Assembly: GCA_046590575.1 (NCBI GenBank)
Contig: JBKJUS010000049.1
Span: 1 to 21,166 of the forward strand
From: DATLNF01 sp046590575
Lineage (GTDB): Bacteria > Actinomycetota > Actinomycetes > BP-191
Direction: 5' to 3'
DNA length: 21,166 nucleotides
The notes under the pieces were generated by a model. That model worked only from the letters and a program-made list of their open reading frames with translations, did not search any database and was not told the DNA's origin. Below, piece by piece: positions 1 to 6,919 of this stretch. The first letter of the stretch is position 1, and each line of letters opens with the position of its first letter. Position numbers and translations under genes: made by a program.

Positions 1-207
1 CGGAAGGGACGCCGACCCGGCCCGCTACGTTGATCTCTCGGATGGCCCCGGCGGTCAGTGGACCACCCTCGGCTCGGGAGTCGTGCAGGCGGACTGGTGC
101 CAGCGGTGTTATCCGACGCGTGGCGAAATCCAGGATCTTGGTACGGGATATGAGGGCGAGCCGCGGGTGACAGGCGGTGCGGGCGGCCGGCGAGGTACGG
201 CGCGGCC
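1..207. other. Left-edge stretch with no assignable gene
   Basis: Several frames are open on both strands here, as expected for GC-rich DNA, so openness alone does not identify a gene. One plus frame stops at 31-33 and could be the tail of a gene entering from the left. On the minus strand the only start-like triplet (GTG at 66-64) is followed almost at once by TGA, so no leftward gene can begin here unless it starts inside the next gene. I see no RNA gene or convincing terminator. Confidence 0.3.
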
Positions 208-960
208 CTACGAGCTCGGCTCGCCGACCAGCACTCGGCGTACAGCGACCGCCAGCTGGAGGACCGAGAAGGCGCTGAGCCCGCCGACCGCCGCCAGCCC
301 GAGAGTGGGCAGCGCGGGCGCGGCCGCTGGGAAGATGCCAGTGAGATGGATCGTCGCGGAGGACAACGCGACCCGGGTCGGTCGCTCCCCCGGCGTGACG
401 ACACCGATCTCGCCCATCCCGGCGTTACCGGCCCGGGCCCGCAGGTACTCCAGCAGGAAGAGCGCGACGCCGGTCACGATCGCCAATTCAAGTGGCCCAC
501 CCACCGCCACGATCGCCGCAAGATAGATGACGTCGCACAGTCGGTCGGTGAGGCTGTCGAGGACGTACCCCCACTTTGTCGCCCGCTGGGTGAGCACAGC
601 CACGCAACCGTCGAGCGCATCAACGAGACCGCTGGCGGCGACCAGCCAGCCAGCCAGGATCGGCCAGCGACCGCCGGCGTCGGCGCTGACGTAGACCGCG
701 AAGGCTAGCCACACTCCCCAGACGGTCAGCACGTCCGGCAGCACGCCGCGGCGCGCAAGCGGGCGACCGATCGTGTAGGCGATCGTCAGCCAGCCCTTGG
801 TGAAGGCGTTGGTACGCGGGTCGTAGCCCTGATGCAGTGCGCTCCACCGCTCGAAGTAGCCGTCCCGATCCGGAACCTCCTCAGCGGGGCGTCGAGCCGT
901 CGCCAGACTGAGCGCGAGGAGGAGGACCGCGAAGCCGAGTAGCAGCAGCGGGAGTGTCAC
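208..960 (-). CDS. CDP-alcohol phosphatidyltransferase family membrane protein
   Basis: A 250-aa integral membrane protein that probably transfers a phosphatidyl or related group from a CDP-alcohol to an acceptor alcohol in phospholipid synthesis; the substrate is unknown. The family signature D-x2-DG-x2-AR-x8-G-x3-D-x3-D is visible at residues 114-139, with Asp114, Asp117, Gly118, Ala121, Gly131, Asp135 and Asp139 all correctly spaced. The usual Arg after Ala121 is Val122. An N-terminal hydrophobic helix (about residues 2-20) and further hydrophobic segments around 55-110 and 140-240 fit a multi-pass protein. The GTG start has no Shine-Dalgarno site but has TAGGGT 7 nt upstream, suggesting a leaderless message. 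Assignment to the superfamily is firm; catalytic activity is less certain because of the missing Arg. Confidence 0.85.
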   Translation of the reverse strand: MTLPLLLLGFAVLLLALSLATARRPAEEVPDRDGYFERWSALHQGYDPRTNAFTKGWLTIAYTIGRPLARRGVLPDVLTVWGVWLAFAVYVSADAGGRWPILAGWLVAASGLVDALDGCVAVLTQRATKWGYVLDSLTDRLCDVIYLAAIVAVGGPLELAIVTGVALFLLEYLRARAGNAGMGEIGVVTPGERPTRVALSSATIHLTGIFPAAAPALPTLGLAAVGGLSAFSVLQLAVAVRRVLVGEPSS

Positions 961-967
961 AGCCCAG

Positions 968-973
968 ACCCTA
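968..973 (-). promoter_or_regulatory. -10 element for the phosphatidyltransferase gene (leaderless)
   Basis: Reading leftward, TAGGGT fits the actinobacterial TANNNT -10 consensus. It is followed by 7 nt and then the GTG start at 960, so transcription would begin at or next to the start codon. No clear -35 is visible. Confidence 0.45.
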
Positions 974-1024
974 CGGCGGGAAGGACGAGTTCGACGTACG
1001 CCGGGCTAGCTCAACGACGGCGGA

Positions 1025-3034
1025 CTAGACGGCTGGGCGGGACCACCGACGGCGAGCGAGCAGAGCTATCGGGATAAGGAGCCCAGCGAACCCGAGAAGC
1101 GCGAAGTCGGCGCCGGTCGCCGGCAGCGGAGCCGGACGCGGAGCCGGACGCGGAGCCGGGCGCGGGGCCGGGGCCGGTGCAGCGCCCGGTCCCGCCGCGG
1201 CCTCGATCTTGTTGGTCGGGCCGGTCCAGGAGAAGACGTCCATTCCCCGCGCCACGTCATTGGAGACGAAGAAGTAGGTCCGGGTGCCGTCGGCGTTGTC
1301 GACGATCTTGAAAGGCTCGCCCGTCCAGATGTCGTTGGGCAGCAGGGTGTAGCTGGCTGTCTCGGTGAAGGAGAAGCGCCCCTCCGCGTCGATCTCGTAG
1401 TCGATGACCTTCACACCCTGGCTGTACCACGCGGCGATGATCCGCTGCTCGTCCGGGATGTGCTCGATGACGTGGATCGTGCAGAACGTCGGGCTGGCGA
1501 GAGTGCTGGGCGAGATGTACACCGCCTTCTCACCGTCAGTGTTCATGGCATACGTGAATCGGCCCTTCGCGTCCCGCTTCGTCGTGTCGAACACGTGCAT
1601 GCCACCGTTGCCGTACGGGTTGTCGAGCGACGGTGCGCAGGTCGCGCCGGGCGGGATGATGCCGCCGCCGCGCTCGTCAGTGACGAAGAGGTAGCGCCCG
1701 TCGGGCGACGGGTCCGACTCGTGGCCGATCGCCACTCCCTCAGAGGACGGCGTAGTGAGGTTGGTGTTGCAGTTGTAGGTGCCGTTGCGGCGGCAGTCAC
1801 GCCCGACGTTGTTGAAGTGTCCGCCGTACTTCCAGCCGGTCGCCGCGGGCCTCTTGAGATCGTTGTACGCATTGACCGCGCGAACCGCGGCAGTGGTCTG
1901 GTCGGCCGGGTTGGCCAACGGTGTCTCGAAGACGCAGTCCGTGACCTTCGCGCCGCTCACGGCACCGACCGCGGGCGCTGCGTCGCCGAGCTTGCAGGGC
2001 AGGGGCGTGCCCTTGATGTCCCCGCGCGGGTCGTTCGGTGCCGGGATAGCTGGCCCCTGAGCGGTGGTCAGGCCGGTCACGTCGAAGACAATGGTCGCGG
2101 TCGGTGCAGCACAGTAGATCTTGCCGGGCCGGGCCGTGATGTCGTGGCAGCCGGACGGCTGCTTCTTCGAGCCGTCTGCGCCCTCCTGCACCGCCCACTC
2201 GTACTCGAAGGGGATGCGGAAGACCTTCGGTGCACACTGCGCGCGCTGGACGTCGAGGGCCTTGCCGGCGTTGTTCAGGCAGGTGCGGATGTCCAGCACG
2301 TCGATCCACGCCATGCCGACACCGAGGGGGTTCACGTCATCGCCCGCGGCCGGGTCTACACCGAACTCTGAGTTGCTGTTGTAGATGATCCAGGGGCGGG
2401 TGGCGTCCGCGGTCACCGTGTGGGAGGTGCCGTTGTGGCGGGTCAGGTGCACCTCACGGGGCTCGAAGCCCTCCGTGCCGAGTCCGCTGACGTCGACCAG
2501 CTCGAGCCCGCCGTTGGTCTTGTCGTGGCAACGGCCGACGGCGTCGACGGCGTCGAGGAGCAACTGGCCCTGCGGCTTCGCGCCCGGCTTGAAGAACTCG
2601 CCGTGCGGTGCCTTCGGCACGATCACCTGGTCGTGCTGGATGCCGGTGGTGCCTCTGGCGTTGGTGATGTCCCCACAGAACGCCGAGCCGTGGTCGGCGA
2701 CGAACTCCGGGTTGACCGAGCCGTCGGGGTCGGTGAGCTTGATGATGCGCTGGCCGACGATCGCCGGCTCGGCCTGGCCGAGCTGGCCCCCGGCGGCGTA
2801 GATCTGGCCGTTGCGGTGGAAGAACTTCACGTCAGTACCCGTGGTGCCGCCGAAGTTCTTGATGTGCTCCCACGTGCCTTCTCCGGCGCTGCGTGACTCA
2901 GCCCCCCCGAGGTCGACAATCGGCGCCAGCGGGCTGTTGGGGTCCGTGTGGTCCGCTGCTGCCGGCGACGCGGCTAGCGCCGCGAGCACTGCGAGAACTG
3001 CAGCGGCATGGGTACGGCGAGGGGCCAAGCGCAT
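1025..3034 (-). CDS. Secreted LPATG-anchored protein, probable beta-propeller (LVIVD-like repeats)
   Basis: A 669-aa exported protein predicted to be sorted to the cell wall. The start at 3034 is chosen over an upstream in-frame start at 3112 because it follows a CCGGAGG site by 7 nt and begins a textbook signal peptide (Arg/His-rich n-region, Ala/Leu core, cleavage near an AAA-D junction). The body has recurring beta-strand motifs such as LELVDV, MHVFDTT and GVKVIDY, resembling LVIVD-type propeller repeats; there is no recognisable catalytic signature. The C-terminus has a Pro-Ala-Arg-rich spacer, LPATG at 637-641, a hydrophobic helix and a short Arg-rich tail, which is the complete sortase signal. 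No sortase gene lies in this window. It is 84 nt downstream of metF on the same strand and may be cotranscribed. Function unknown. Confidence 0.8.
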   Translation of the reverse strand: MRLAPRRTHAAAVLAVLAALAASPAAADHTDPNSPLAPIVDLGGAESRSAGEGTWEHIKNFGGTTGTDVKFFHRNGQIYAAGGQLGQAEPAIVGQRIIKLTDPDGSVNPEFVADHGSAFCGDITNARGTTGIQHDQVIVPKAPHGEFFKPGAKPQGQLLLDAVDAVGRCHDKTNGGLELVDVSGLGTEGFEPREVHLTRHNGTSHTVTADATRPWIIYNSNSEFGVDPAAGDDVNPLGVGMAWIDVLDIRTCLNNAGKALDVQRAQCAPKVFRIPFEYEWAVQEGADGSKKQPSGCHDITARPGKIYCAAPTATIVFDVTGLTTAQGPAIPAPNDPRGDIKGTPLPCKLGDAAPAVGAVSGAKVTDCVFETPLANPADQTTAAVRAVNAYNDLKRPAATGWKYGGHFNNVGRDCRRNGTYNCNTNLTTPSSEGVAIGHESDPSPDGRYLFVTDERGGGIIPPGATCAPSLDNPYGNGGMHVFDTTKRDAKGRFTYAMNTDGEKAVYISPSTLASPTFCTIHVIEHIPDEQRIIAAWYSQGVKVIDYEIDAEGRFSFTETASYTLLPNDIWTGEPFKIVDNADGTRTYFFVSNDVARGMDVFSWTGPTNKIEAAAGPGAAPAPAPRPAPRPAPRPAPLPATGADFALLGFAGLLIPIALLARRRWSRPAV
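1129..1176 (-). repeat. 12-bp tandem repeat encoding the PAPRP wall spacer
   Basis: Four tandem 12-nt units (plus-strand GAGCCGGACGCG, two exact copies, then two diverged copies) encode the Pro-Ala-Pro-Arg spacer just before LPATG. The pattern is expected to vary in copy number by slippage. Confidence 0.75.
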
Positions 3035-3118
3035 CGAGGTGCCTCCGGAGGCGTCAGGGCGCAGACGTGCGTAAAGGGCGGATTCGCCACAATTGCCGGG
3101 GTTCCTGCTCACCGTCGG

Positions 3119-4003
3119 TCACGGTTCGGACGAGACCGCCAGCGCCGCGTAGATCTCGCGGGTCGCCGTGGACCGGTTGAGCGTGAAGAAGTGCAGCCCC
3201 GGCGCCCCACCGTCGAGGAGCTCCCGACACATATCGGTGGCTACCTCGACCCCGATGCGGCGTACCGCGAGCGGATCGTCCGCCACGAGCCGGAATCGGT
3301 CAGCCAGCTCGGGTGGGAAGGCGGCCCCGGAGAGCAGGGCCATCCGCTCGATCTGCGCGACGTTGGTGACCGGCATGATCCCCGGGATGATCGGCACATC
3401 GCACCCTTGGGCCCGCGCCCGTTCGACCAGGCTGAAGTAGTCCGCTGGGTCGAAGAAGAACTGCGTGATGGCGAAGTCGGCGCCGGCCGCGCACTTCTGC
3501 GCCAGGTACTTCGCATCCGTGTCGCGGTCCGGTGACTCCCGGTGCGCCTCAGGGAAAGCCGCGACCCCGACGCAGAAGTCGCCGAGCTCCCGGAGCAGGC
3601 GGACCAGGTCCTCGGCGTACGTCAGCCCCTCGGGATGCGGCTCCCACTGCTGGTCCACTCCCCCGGGCGGGTCACCTCGCAATGCCAACACGTTGCGGAT
3701 GCCGGCATCGGCGATGGCTCCGATCACGTTGCGCAGCTCGAACCGCGAAGCACCGACGCAGGTGAGATGCGCCACTGGGGTCAGCGTCGTCTCGGTGGCG
3801 ATCCGCTCGACGATGCGCAGCGTGCGATCGCGGGTCGACCCACCAGCCCCGTAGGTCACCGACACGAACGTGGGGGTGAGCGGCTCGAGCTGGCGGATTG
3901 CCTGCCAGAGCTCGACCTCCCCGGCGTCGGTCTTGGGCGGGAAGAACTCGAACGAGAAGGACCGCCCCCCGGCGGCAATGAGGTCGCGCACAGTCGTGCT
4001 CAC
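3119..4003 (-). CDS. metF: Methylenetetrahydrofolate reductase
   Basis: A 294-aa cytoplasmic flavoenzyme, the usual length for bacterial MetF, reducing 5,10-methylene-THF to 5-methyl-THF for methionine synthesis. Visible family motifs are FSFEFFPPKT (residues 16-25, containing the conserved Glu19), the VSVTYGAGGS segment near 48-57, the HLTCVGA segment, LALRGDPP, and the AITQFFFD segment in the second half of the TIM barrel. The GTG start at 4003 has no Shine-Dalgarno site but has TAACCT exactly 6 nt upstream, so a leaderless transcript is likely. It is divergent from crtE. From memory, Mycobacterium tuberculosis has the same divergent pairing of a MetF-like gene (Rv2172c) and a prenyl diphosphate synthase (idsA2, Rv2173), so this may be conserved synteny. 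Confidence 0.95.
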   Translation of the reverse strand: MSTTVRDLIAAGGRSFSFEFFPPKTDAGEVELWQAIRQLEPLTPTFVSVTYGAGGSTRDRTLRIVERIATETTLTPVAHLTCVGASRFELRNVIGAIADAGIRNVLALRGDPPGGVDQQWEPHPEGLTYAEDLVRLLRELGDFCVGVAAFPEAHRESPDRDTDAKYLAQKCAAGADFAITQFFFDPADYFSLVERARAQGCDVPIIPGIMPVTNVAQIERMALLSGAAFPPELADRFRLVADDPLAVRRIGVEVATDMCRELLDGGAPGLHFFTLNRSTATREIYAALAVSSEP

Positions 4004-4009
4004 GAGGCA

Positions 4010-4015
4010 AGGTTA
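4010..4015 (-). promoter_or_regulatory. metF -10 element, leaderless spacing
   Basis: TAACCT, followed by exactly 6 nt and the GTG start codon, places the predicted +1 on the G of the start codon. No good -35 is seen. Confidence 0.5.
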
Positions 4016-4038
4016 GAGGACAACGCAGCTGGAGTTGG

Positions 4039-4068
4039 GTGACGGGCCGATGCATGCGCTGGCAGACT
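4039..4068 (+). promoter_or_regulatory. Candidate crtE promoter
   Basis: GTGACG (4039-4044, four of six bases matching TTGACA), an 18-nt spacer, then CAGACT (4063-4068, a TANNNT element with its first T replaced), then 6 nt to the GTG start. The spacer carries GGCCGATGC (4045-4053), which matches 8 of 9 bases of one arm of the crtI palindrome. Inference only. Confidence 0.35.
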
Positions 4069-4074
4069 TCCGAC

Positions 4075-5160
4075 GTGCCCGACAAGCGACCGTCAGACAG
4101 CCCGCTCGACGTAGCCGATCTGCGCGATCGCGTACAGAAGACGCTAAGCGCGTTCCTCGCCGAGCAGGTCAGTGCACTCGACTCGATAGCCGAGGAGCTC
4201 GGGCCCGTCGGAGCGACCGTGTCAGACTTCCTGCTCGACGGCGGCAAGCGGCTGCGACCGGCGTTCTGCTACTGGGGATGGCGCGGTGCCGGTGGCGACG
4301 ACTGCGACGAGATCATCGCGGCCGCAACATCGCTGGAGCTGTTGCAGGCCTGTGCCTTGATCCATGACGACGTGATGGACGGCTCCGACACCCGCCGGGG
4401 ACGCCCGGCAGTGCACCGGGGTTTCGCGGCGCTGCATCGTGGAGCCGGCTGGCTCGGTGACCCAGAGACCTTCGGCACGTCGGCGGCCATCCTGCTCGGC
4501 GACCTGTGCCTGATCTGGGCCGACCAGTTGCTCAACACCTGCGGTCTGCCGGCTGCCGCGCTGCGCCGCGCAGCGCCGACGTACGACGAGATGCGGGTCG
4601 AGCTAATGGCTGGTCAGTACCTCGACCTCTTGGAGCAGGCGCTCGGCGGCCGGGACATCGACCGGGCGCTGCGGGTGGCGCGATACAAGAGCGCTAAGTA
4701 CACGATCGAACGTCCGCTCCATCTCGGAGGGGTTCTGGCGGAGGCGTCGCCGGCCATTCTGGCGACCTACACCGCTTATGGCCTCCCGCTAGGCGAGGCC
4801 TTCCAGTTGCGGGATGACGTGCTCGGTGTTTTCGGCGACCCGTCGGTGACCGGCAAGCCGGCTGGGGACGACCTGCGCGAGGGCAAGCGCACGGCGCTGG
4901 TCGCGATGGCGCTGGAGCGGGCCACTCCCGACCAGGCGTCCGTCGTACGTCGGCACCTCGGCGACCCGCACCTCGACGAACGCGGTGTCGCAGCACTCCG
5001 AGAGGTGATCGACGGCACCGGTGCGCTTCAGGAAGTGGAGTCGCTCATCGCCCGTCGTACCGACGAGGCGCGGGCCGCACTGGCGGCGGGGAACCTCGAC
5101 GGAGCGGCCAACCAGGTGCTCGGTGCGCTCATCAGCGCCGCAACCACCCGACGCGTCTAG
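4075..5160 (+). CDS. crtE: Geranylgeranyl diphosphate synthase (polyprenyl synthetase)
   Basis: A 361-aa cytoplasmic all-trans prenyl diphosphate synthase that extends allylic diphosphates with IPP, most likely to C20 as the carotenoid precursor. The first Asp-rich motif DDVMD is at 98-102, the second DDVLGVFGD at 247-255, GGKRLRP is at 56-62, and the GDDLREGKRT segment follows near 264. The GTG at 4075 is chosen because the CDS sense starts there (PDKRPSDS) and a -10-like CAGACT precedes it by 6 nt; an in-frame start at 4039 would overlap the promoter. No Shine-Dalgarno site is present. Adjacency to crtI and crtB supports the C20 carotenoid role, but a shared role in quinone or other isoprenoid supply is possible, and chain length cannot be read safely from sequence. 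Confidence 0.92.
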   Translation: MPDKRPSDSPLDVADLRDRVQKTLSAFLAEQVSALDSIAEELGPVGATVSDFLLDGGKRLRPAFCYWGWRGAGGDDCDEIIAAATSLELLQACALIHDDVMDGSDTRRGRPAVHRGFAALHRGAGWLGDPETFGTSAAILLGDLCLIWADQLLNTCGLPAAALRRAAPTYDEMRVELMAGQYLDLLEQALGGRDIDRALRVARYKSAKYTIERPLHLGGVLAEASPAILATYTAYGLPLGEAFQLRDDVLGVFGDPSVTGKPAGDDLREGKRTALVAMALERATPDQASVVRRHLGDPHLDERGVAALREVIDGTGALQEVESLIARRTDEARAALAAGNLDGAANQVLGALISAATTRRV

Positions 5161-5205
5161 GTCCCGCGCAGCCGCACGATGCGGTGAGCTCCTGCTGCGG
5201 AGGAC

Positions 5206-5245
5206 CTTGTTGCGCGAAGGCTGGCGTGACCGGAGAGGCAACAAG
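5206..5245. repeat. Interrupted inverted repeat between crtE and crtI
   Basis: CTTGTTGC (5206-5213) and GCAACAAG (5238-5245) are perfect 8-bp inverted arms separated by 24 nt. They could form a weak hairpin after crtE or be a protein-binding site. A smaller hairpin, CCGCA-CGA-TGCGG, lies at 5172-5184 just after the crtE stop. Confidence 0.4.
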
Positions 5246-5268
5246 CAGAGCAGTGGCGAGCGCTGCGG

Positions 5269-5286
5269 GGACGATGCGCATCGTCC
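5269..5286. promoter_or_regulatory. 18-bp perfect palindrome, probable operator at the crtI promoter
   Basis: GGACGATGCGCATCGTCC is self-complementary across all 18 bases and is centred 27-28 nt before the crtI start. It overlaps the expected -35 region and ends 5 nt before the -10 element (TACCGT, 5292-5297). Its size and placement are typical of a dimeric repressor or activator site. The regulator is not in the window. Confidence 0.6.
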
Positions 5287-5291
5287 GGTTA

Positions 5292-5297
5292 TACCGT
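5292..5297 (+). promoter_or_regulatory. crtI -10 element (leaderless spacing)
   Basis: TACCGT fits TANNNT and lies 7 nt before the crtI ATG. An overlapping alternative is TATACC at 5290-5295. No Shine-Dalgarno site is present, so initiation is probably leaderless or nearly so. Confidence 0.5.
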
Positions 5298-5304
5298 CCT
5301 GGGC

Positions 5305-6795
5305 ATGCGCACCGTTACCGGCCCGACCGATCGGGTCGTCATCGTAGGGGCCGGGCTGGCCGGGCTGTCCGCGGCATTGCGTCTAGCCGGGGCCGGCCGC
5401 GAGGTCACGGTGCTCGAGCGAGAGTCCGTCCCCGGCGGTCGAGCGGGACGGCTCTCCGACAGCGGATACGAGTTCGACACCGGGCCGACCGTGCTGACGA
5501 TGCCGGACCTGATCCGCGACGCCTTCGCCTGCGTCGGCGAGGAGATGAACGACTGGCTGACCCTGCGGCCGCTCTCCCCGCTCTACCGGGCGTACTACCC
5601 CGACGGCTCAACTCTGGACGTGCACAGCGACACCGATGCGATGGCCGAGGAGGTAGCCCGAGTCTGCGGACCTGCCGAGGCGGCCGGCTACCGGCGCTAC
5701 GTCGACTTCGTCTCCGAGCTCTACCGGCTGGAGATGGCTGACTTCATCGACCGCAACATCGACTCGCCGTTCTCCCTGCTGCGCCCGTCACTGGCCCGGC
5801 TCGCGGCAATCGGTGGCTTCCGTCGGCTGGCCCCCAAAGTGTCCGAGTACCTCAAGGACCCGCGGACCCAGCGAGTGTTCTCCTTTCAGTCGATGTACGC
5901 CGGGCTGTCGCCGTACGACGCCCTCGCCATCTACGCCGTGATCGCCTACATGGACTCCGTCGCCGGCGTGTACTTCCCCGAAGGTGGGATGCATGCGGTG
6001 CCGGTGGCGATGGCTGGTGCGGCGGCCAAGCACGGCGTCGACATCCGCTACTCGACCACCGTGACACAGGTCGAGGTCGTGAATGGCCGAGCGGTCGGAG
6101 TGCTCACCGCTGCGGGAGAACGGATCCCGGCCGACGTCGTCGTGCTCAACCCTGACCTGCCGGTCGCCTACCGTGAGCTGCTGCCGCCGTCGGCGACACC
6201 ACCGCGGGTGAAGTCACTGACGTACTCGCCGTCGTGCTTCCTGCTGCTGGCCGGCTCGACCGCGTCGTACTCGCAGATCGCCCACCACAACATCCACTTC
6301 GGCCAGTCCTGGCGCGGCGTATTCGACGAGCTGATCGACCAGCAGTCGCTGATGAGCGACCCGTCGGTGCTCGTCACGGCCCCGACGCACTCCGACCCTT
6401 CTCTCGCCCCCCAAGACCGGCACATCTACTACGTGCTCTTCCCGACGCCCAACCTCGACGCGCCAATCGACTGGTCGGTCGTCGGGCCGCGCTACCGCGA
6501 CGAGGTCATCGGTCATCTCGAGCGGCTCGGCTACGTCGGTTTCGGCGACGCGATCGAGGTTGAGCACGTCACGACGCCAGCCGACTGGAAGACGCGCGGG
6601 ATGGAGCGAGGTGCGCCCTTCGCGGCGGCCCACACCTTCTTCCAGACGGGGCCCTTCCGGCCGGCCAACCTCGCGCCCAAGGTCGGCGGCGTCGTGTTCT
6701 GCGGCTCCGGGACCCAGCCCGGCGTCGGCGTACCGATGGTGCTCATCAGCGGCCGGCTCGCCGCCGAGCGCATCCTCGGCCCCGACGTGCGCTGA
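5305..6795 (+). CDS. crtI: Phytoene desaturase
   Basis: A 496-aa FAD-dependent CrtI-type desaturase, normal length for bacterial CrtI, which introduces double bases-to-lycopene type conjugation into phytoene at the membrane surface. The N-terminal dinucleotide-binding motif VVIVGAGLAGLSAA is at about residues 11-24, ending at Glu38-Arg39 after the second strand, followed by PGGRAG and the YEFDTGPTVL segment. The C-terminal CrtI signature GSGTQPGVGVPMVLISGRLA is present. The number of desaturation steps cannot be determined. It starts with ATG 7 nt after a -10 hexamer and lies behind an 18-bp palindrome. In many actinobacteria crtB follows directly; here a DUF559 unit separates them. No frameshift or missing motif is seen. 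Confidence 0.95.
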   Translation: MRTVTGPTDRVVIVGAGLAGLSAALRLAGAGREVTVLERESVPGGRAGRLSDSGYEFDTGPTVLTMPDLIRDAFACVGEEMNDWLTLRPLSPLYRAYYPDGSTLDVHSDTDAMAEEVARVCGPAEAAGYRRYVDFVSELYRLEMADFIDRNIDSPFSLLRPSLARLAAIGGFRRLAPKVSEYLKDPRTQRVFSFQSMYAGLSPYDALAIYAVIAYMDSVAGVYFPEGGMHAVPVAMAGAAAKHGVDIRYSTTVTQVEVVNGRAVGVLTAAGERIPADVVVLNPDLPVAYRELLPPSATPPRVKSLTYSPSCFLLLAGSTASYSQIAHHNIHFGQSWRGVFDELIDQQSLMSDPSVLVTAPTHSDPSLAPQDRHIYYVLFPTPNLDAPIDWSVVGPRYRDEVIGHLERLGYVGFGDAIEVEHVTTPADWKTRGMERGAPFAAAHTFFQTGPFRPANLAPKVGGVVFCGSGTQPGVGVPMVLISGRLAAERILGPDVR

Positions 6796-6819
6796 CCCCC
6801 GGCACTCCCCCTCTCCGGC

Positions 6820-6919
6820 CGACCGTAGACCCACACAACTAACGCCCGGCGCTGTTTCGGCTCGCCGAGTTGAGCACGGCGGGCTCTGCTACGACGCCAG
6901 TTGTGTGGCTACCCGGTCG
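6820..6919. repeat. 100-nt paired inverted-repeat element, copy 1
   Basis: Layout: CGACC (6820-6824), 6 nt, CCACACAAC (6831-6839), 60 nt, GTTGTGTGG (6900-6908), 6 nt, GGTCG (6915-6919). The ends are inverted repeats with identical 6-nt gaps. Copy 2 at 7876-7975 has the same layout base for base, including the 60-nt interior and a shared GAGCAC at interior positions 33-38, while the rest of the interior differs. This copy starts 24 nt after the crtI stop and overlaps the last codons of the DUF559 gene. Confidence 0.85.

Noticed and set aside
2..526. Plus-strand open frame running from the left edge to 526
   Set aside because: Its second half overlaps the phosphatidyltransferase gene antisense and is Arg/Thr/Ser-rich; the first 200 nt alone are not enough to claim a gene.
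1460..2371. Long plus-strand ORF (303 codons) opposite the LPATG protein gene
   Set aside because: No Shine-Dalgarno site or recognisable domain; composition is Arg/Val-rich as expected for the antisense of GC-rich coding DNA, and the opposite strand has signal peptide and sortase signal.
6820..6919. Reading the inverted-repeat element as a simple transcription terminator
   Set aside because: The arms are separated by 60 nt in both copies with no compact stem or T-run; one copy lies upstream of the gene, where a terminator for crtI or DUF559 would make no sense.
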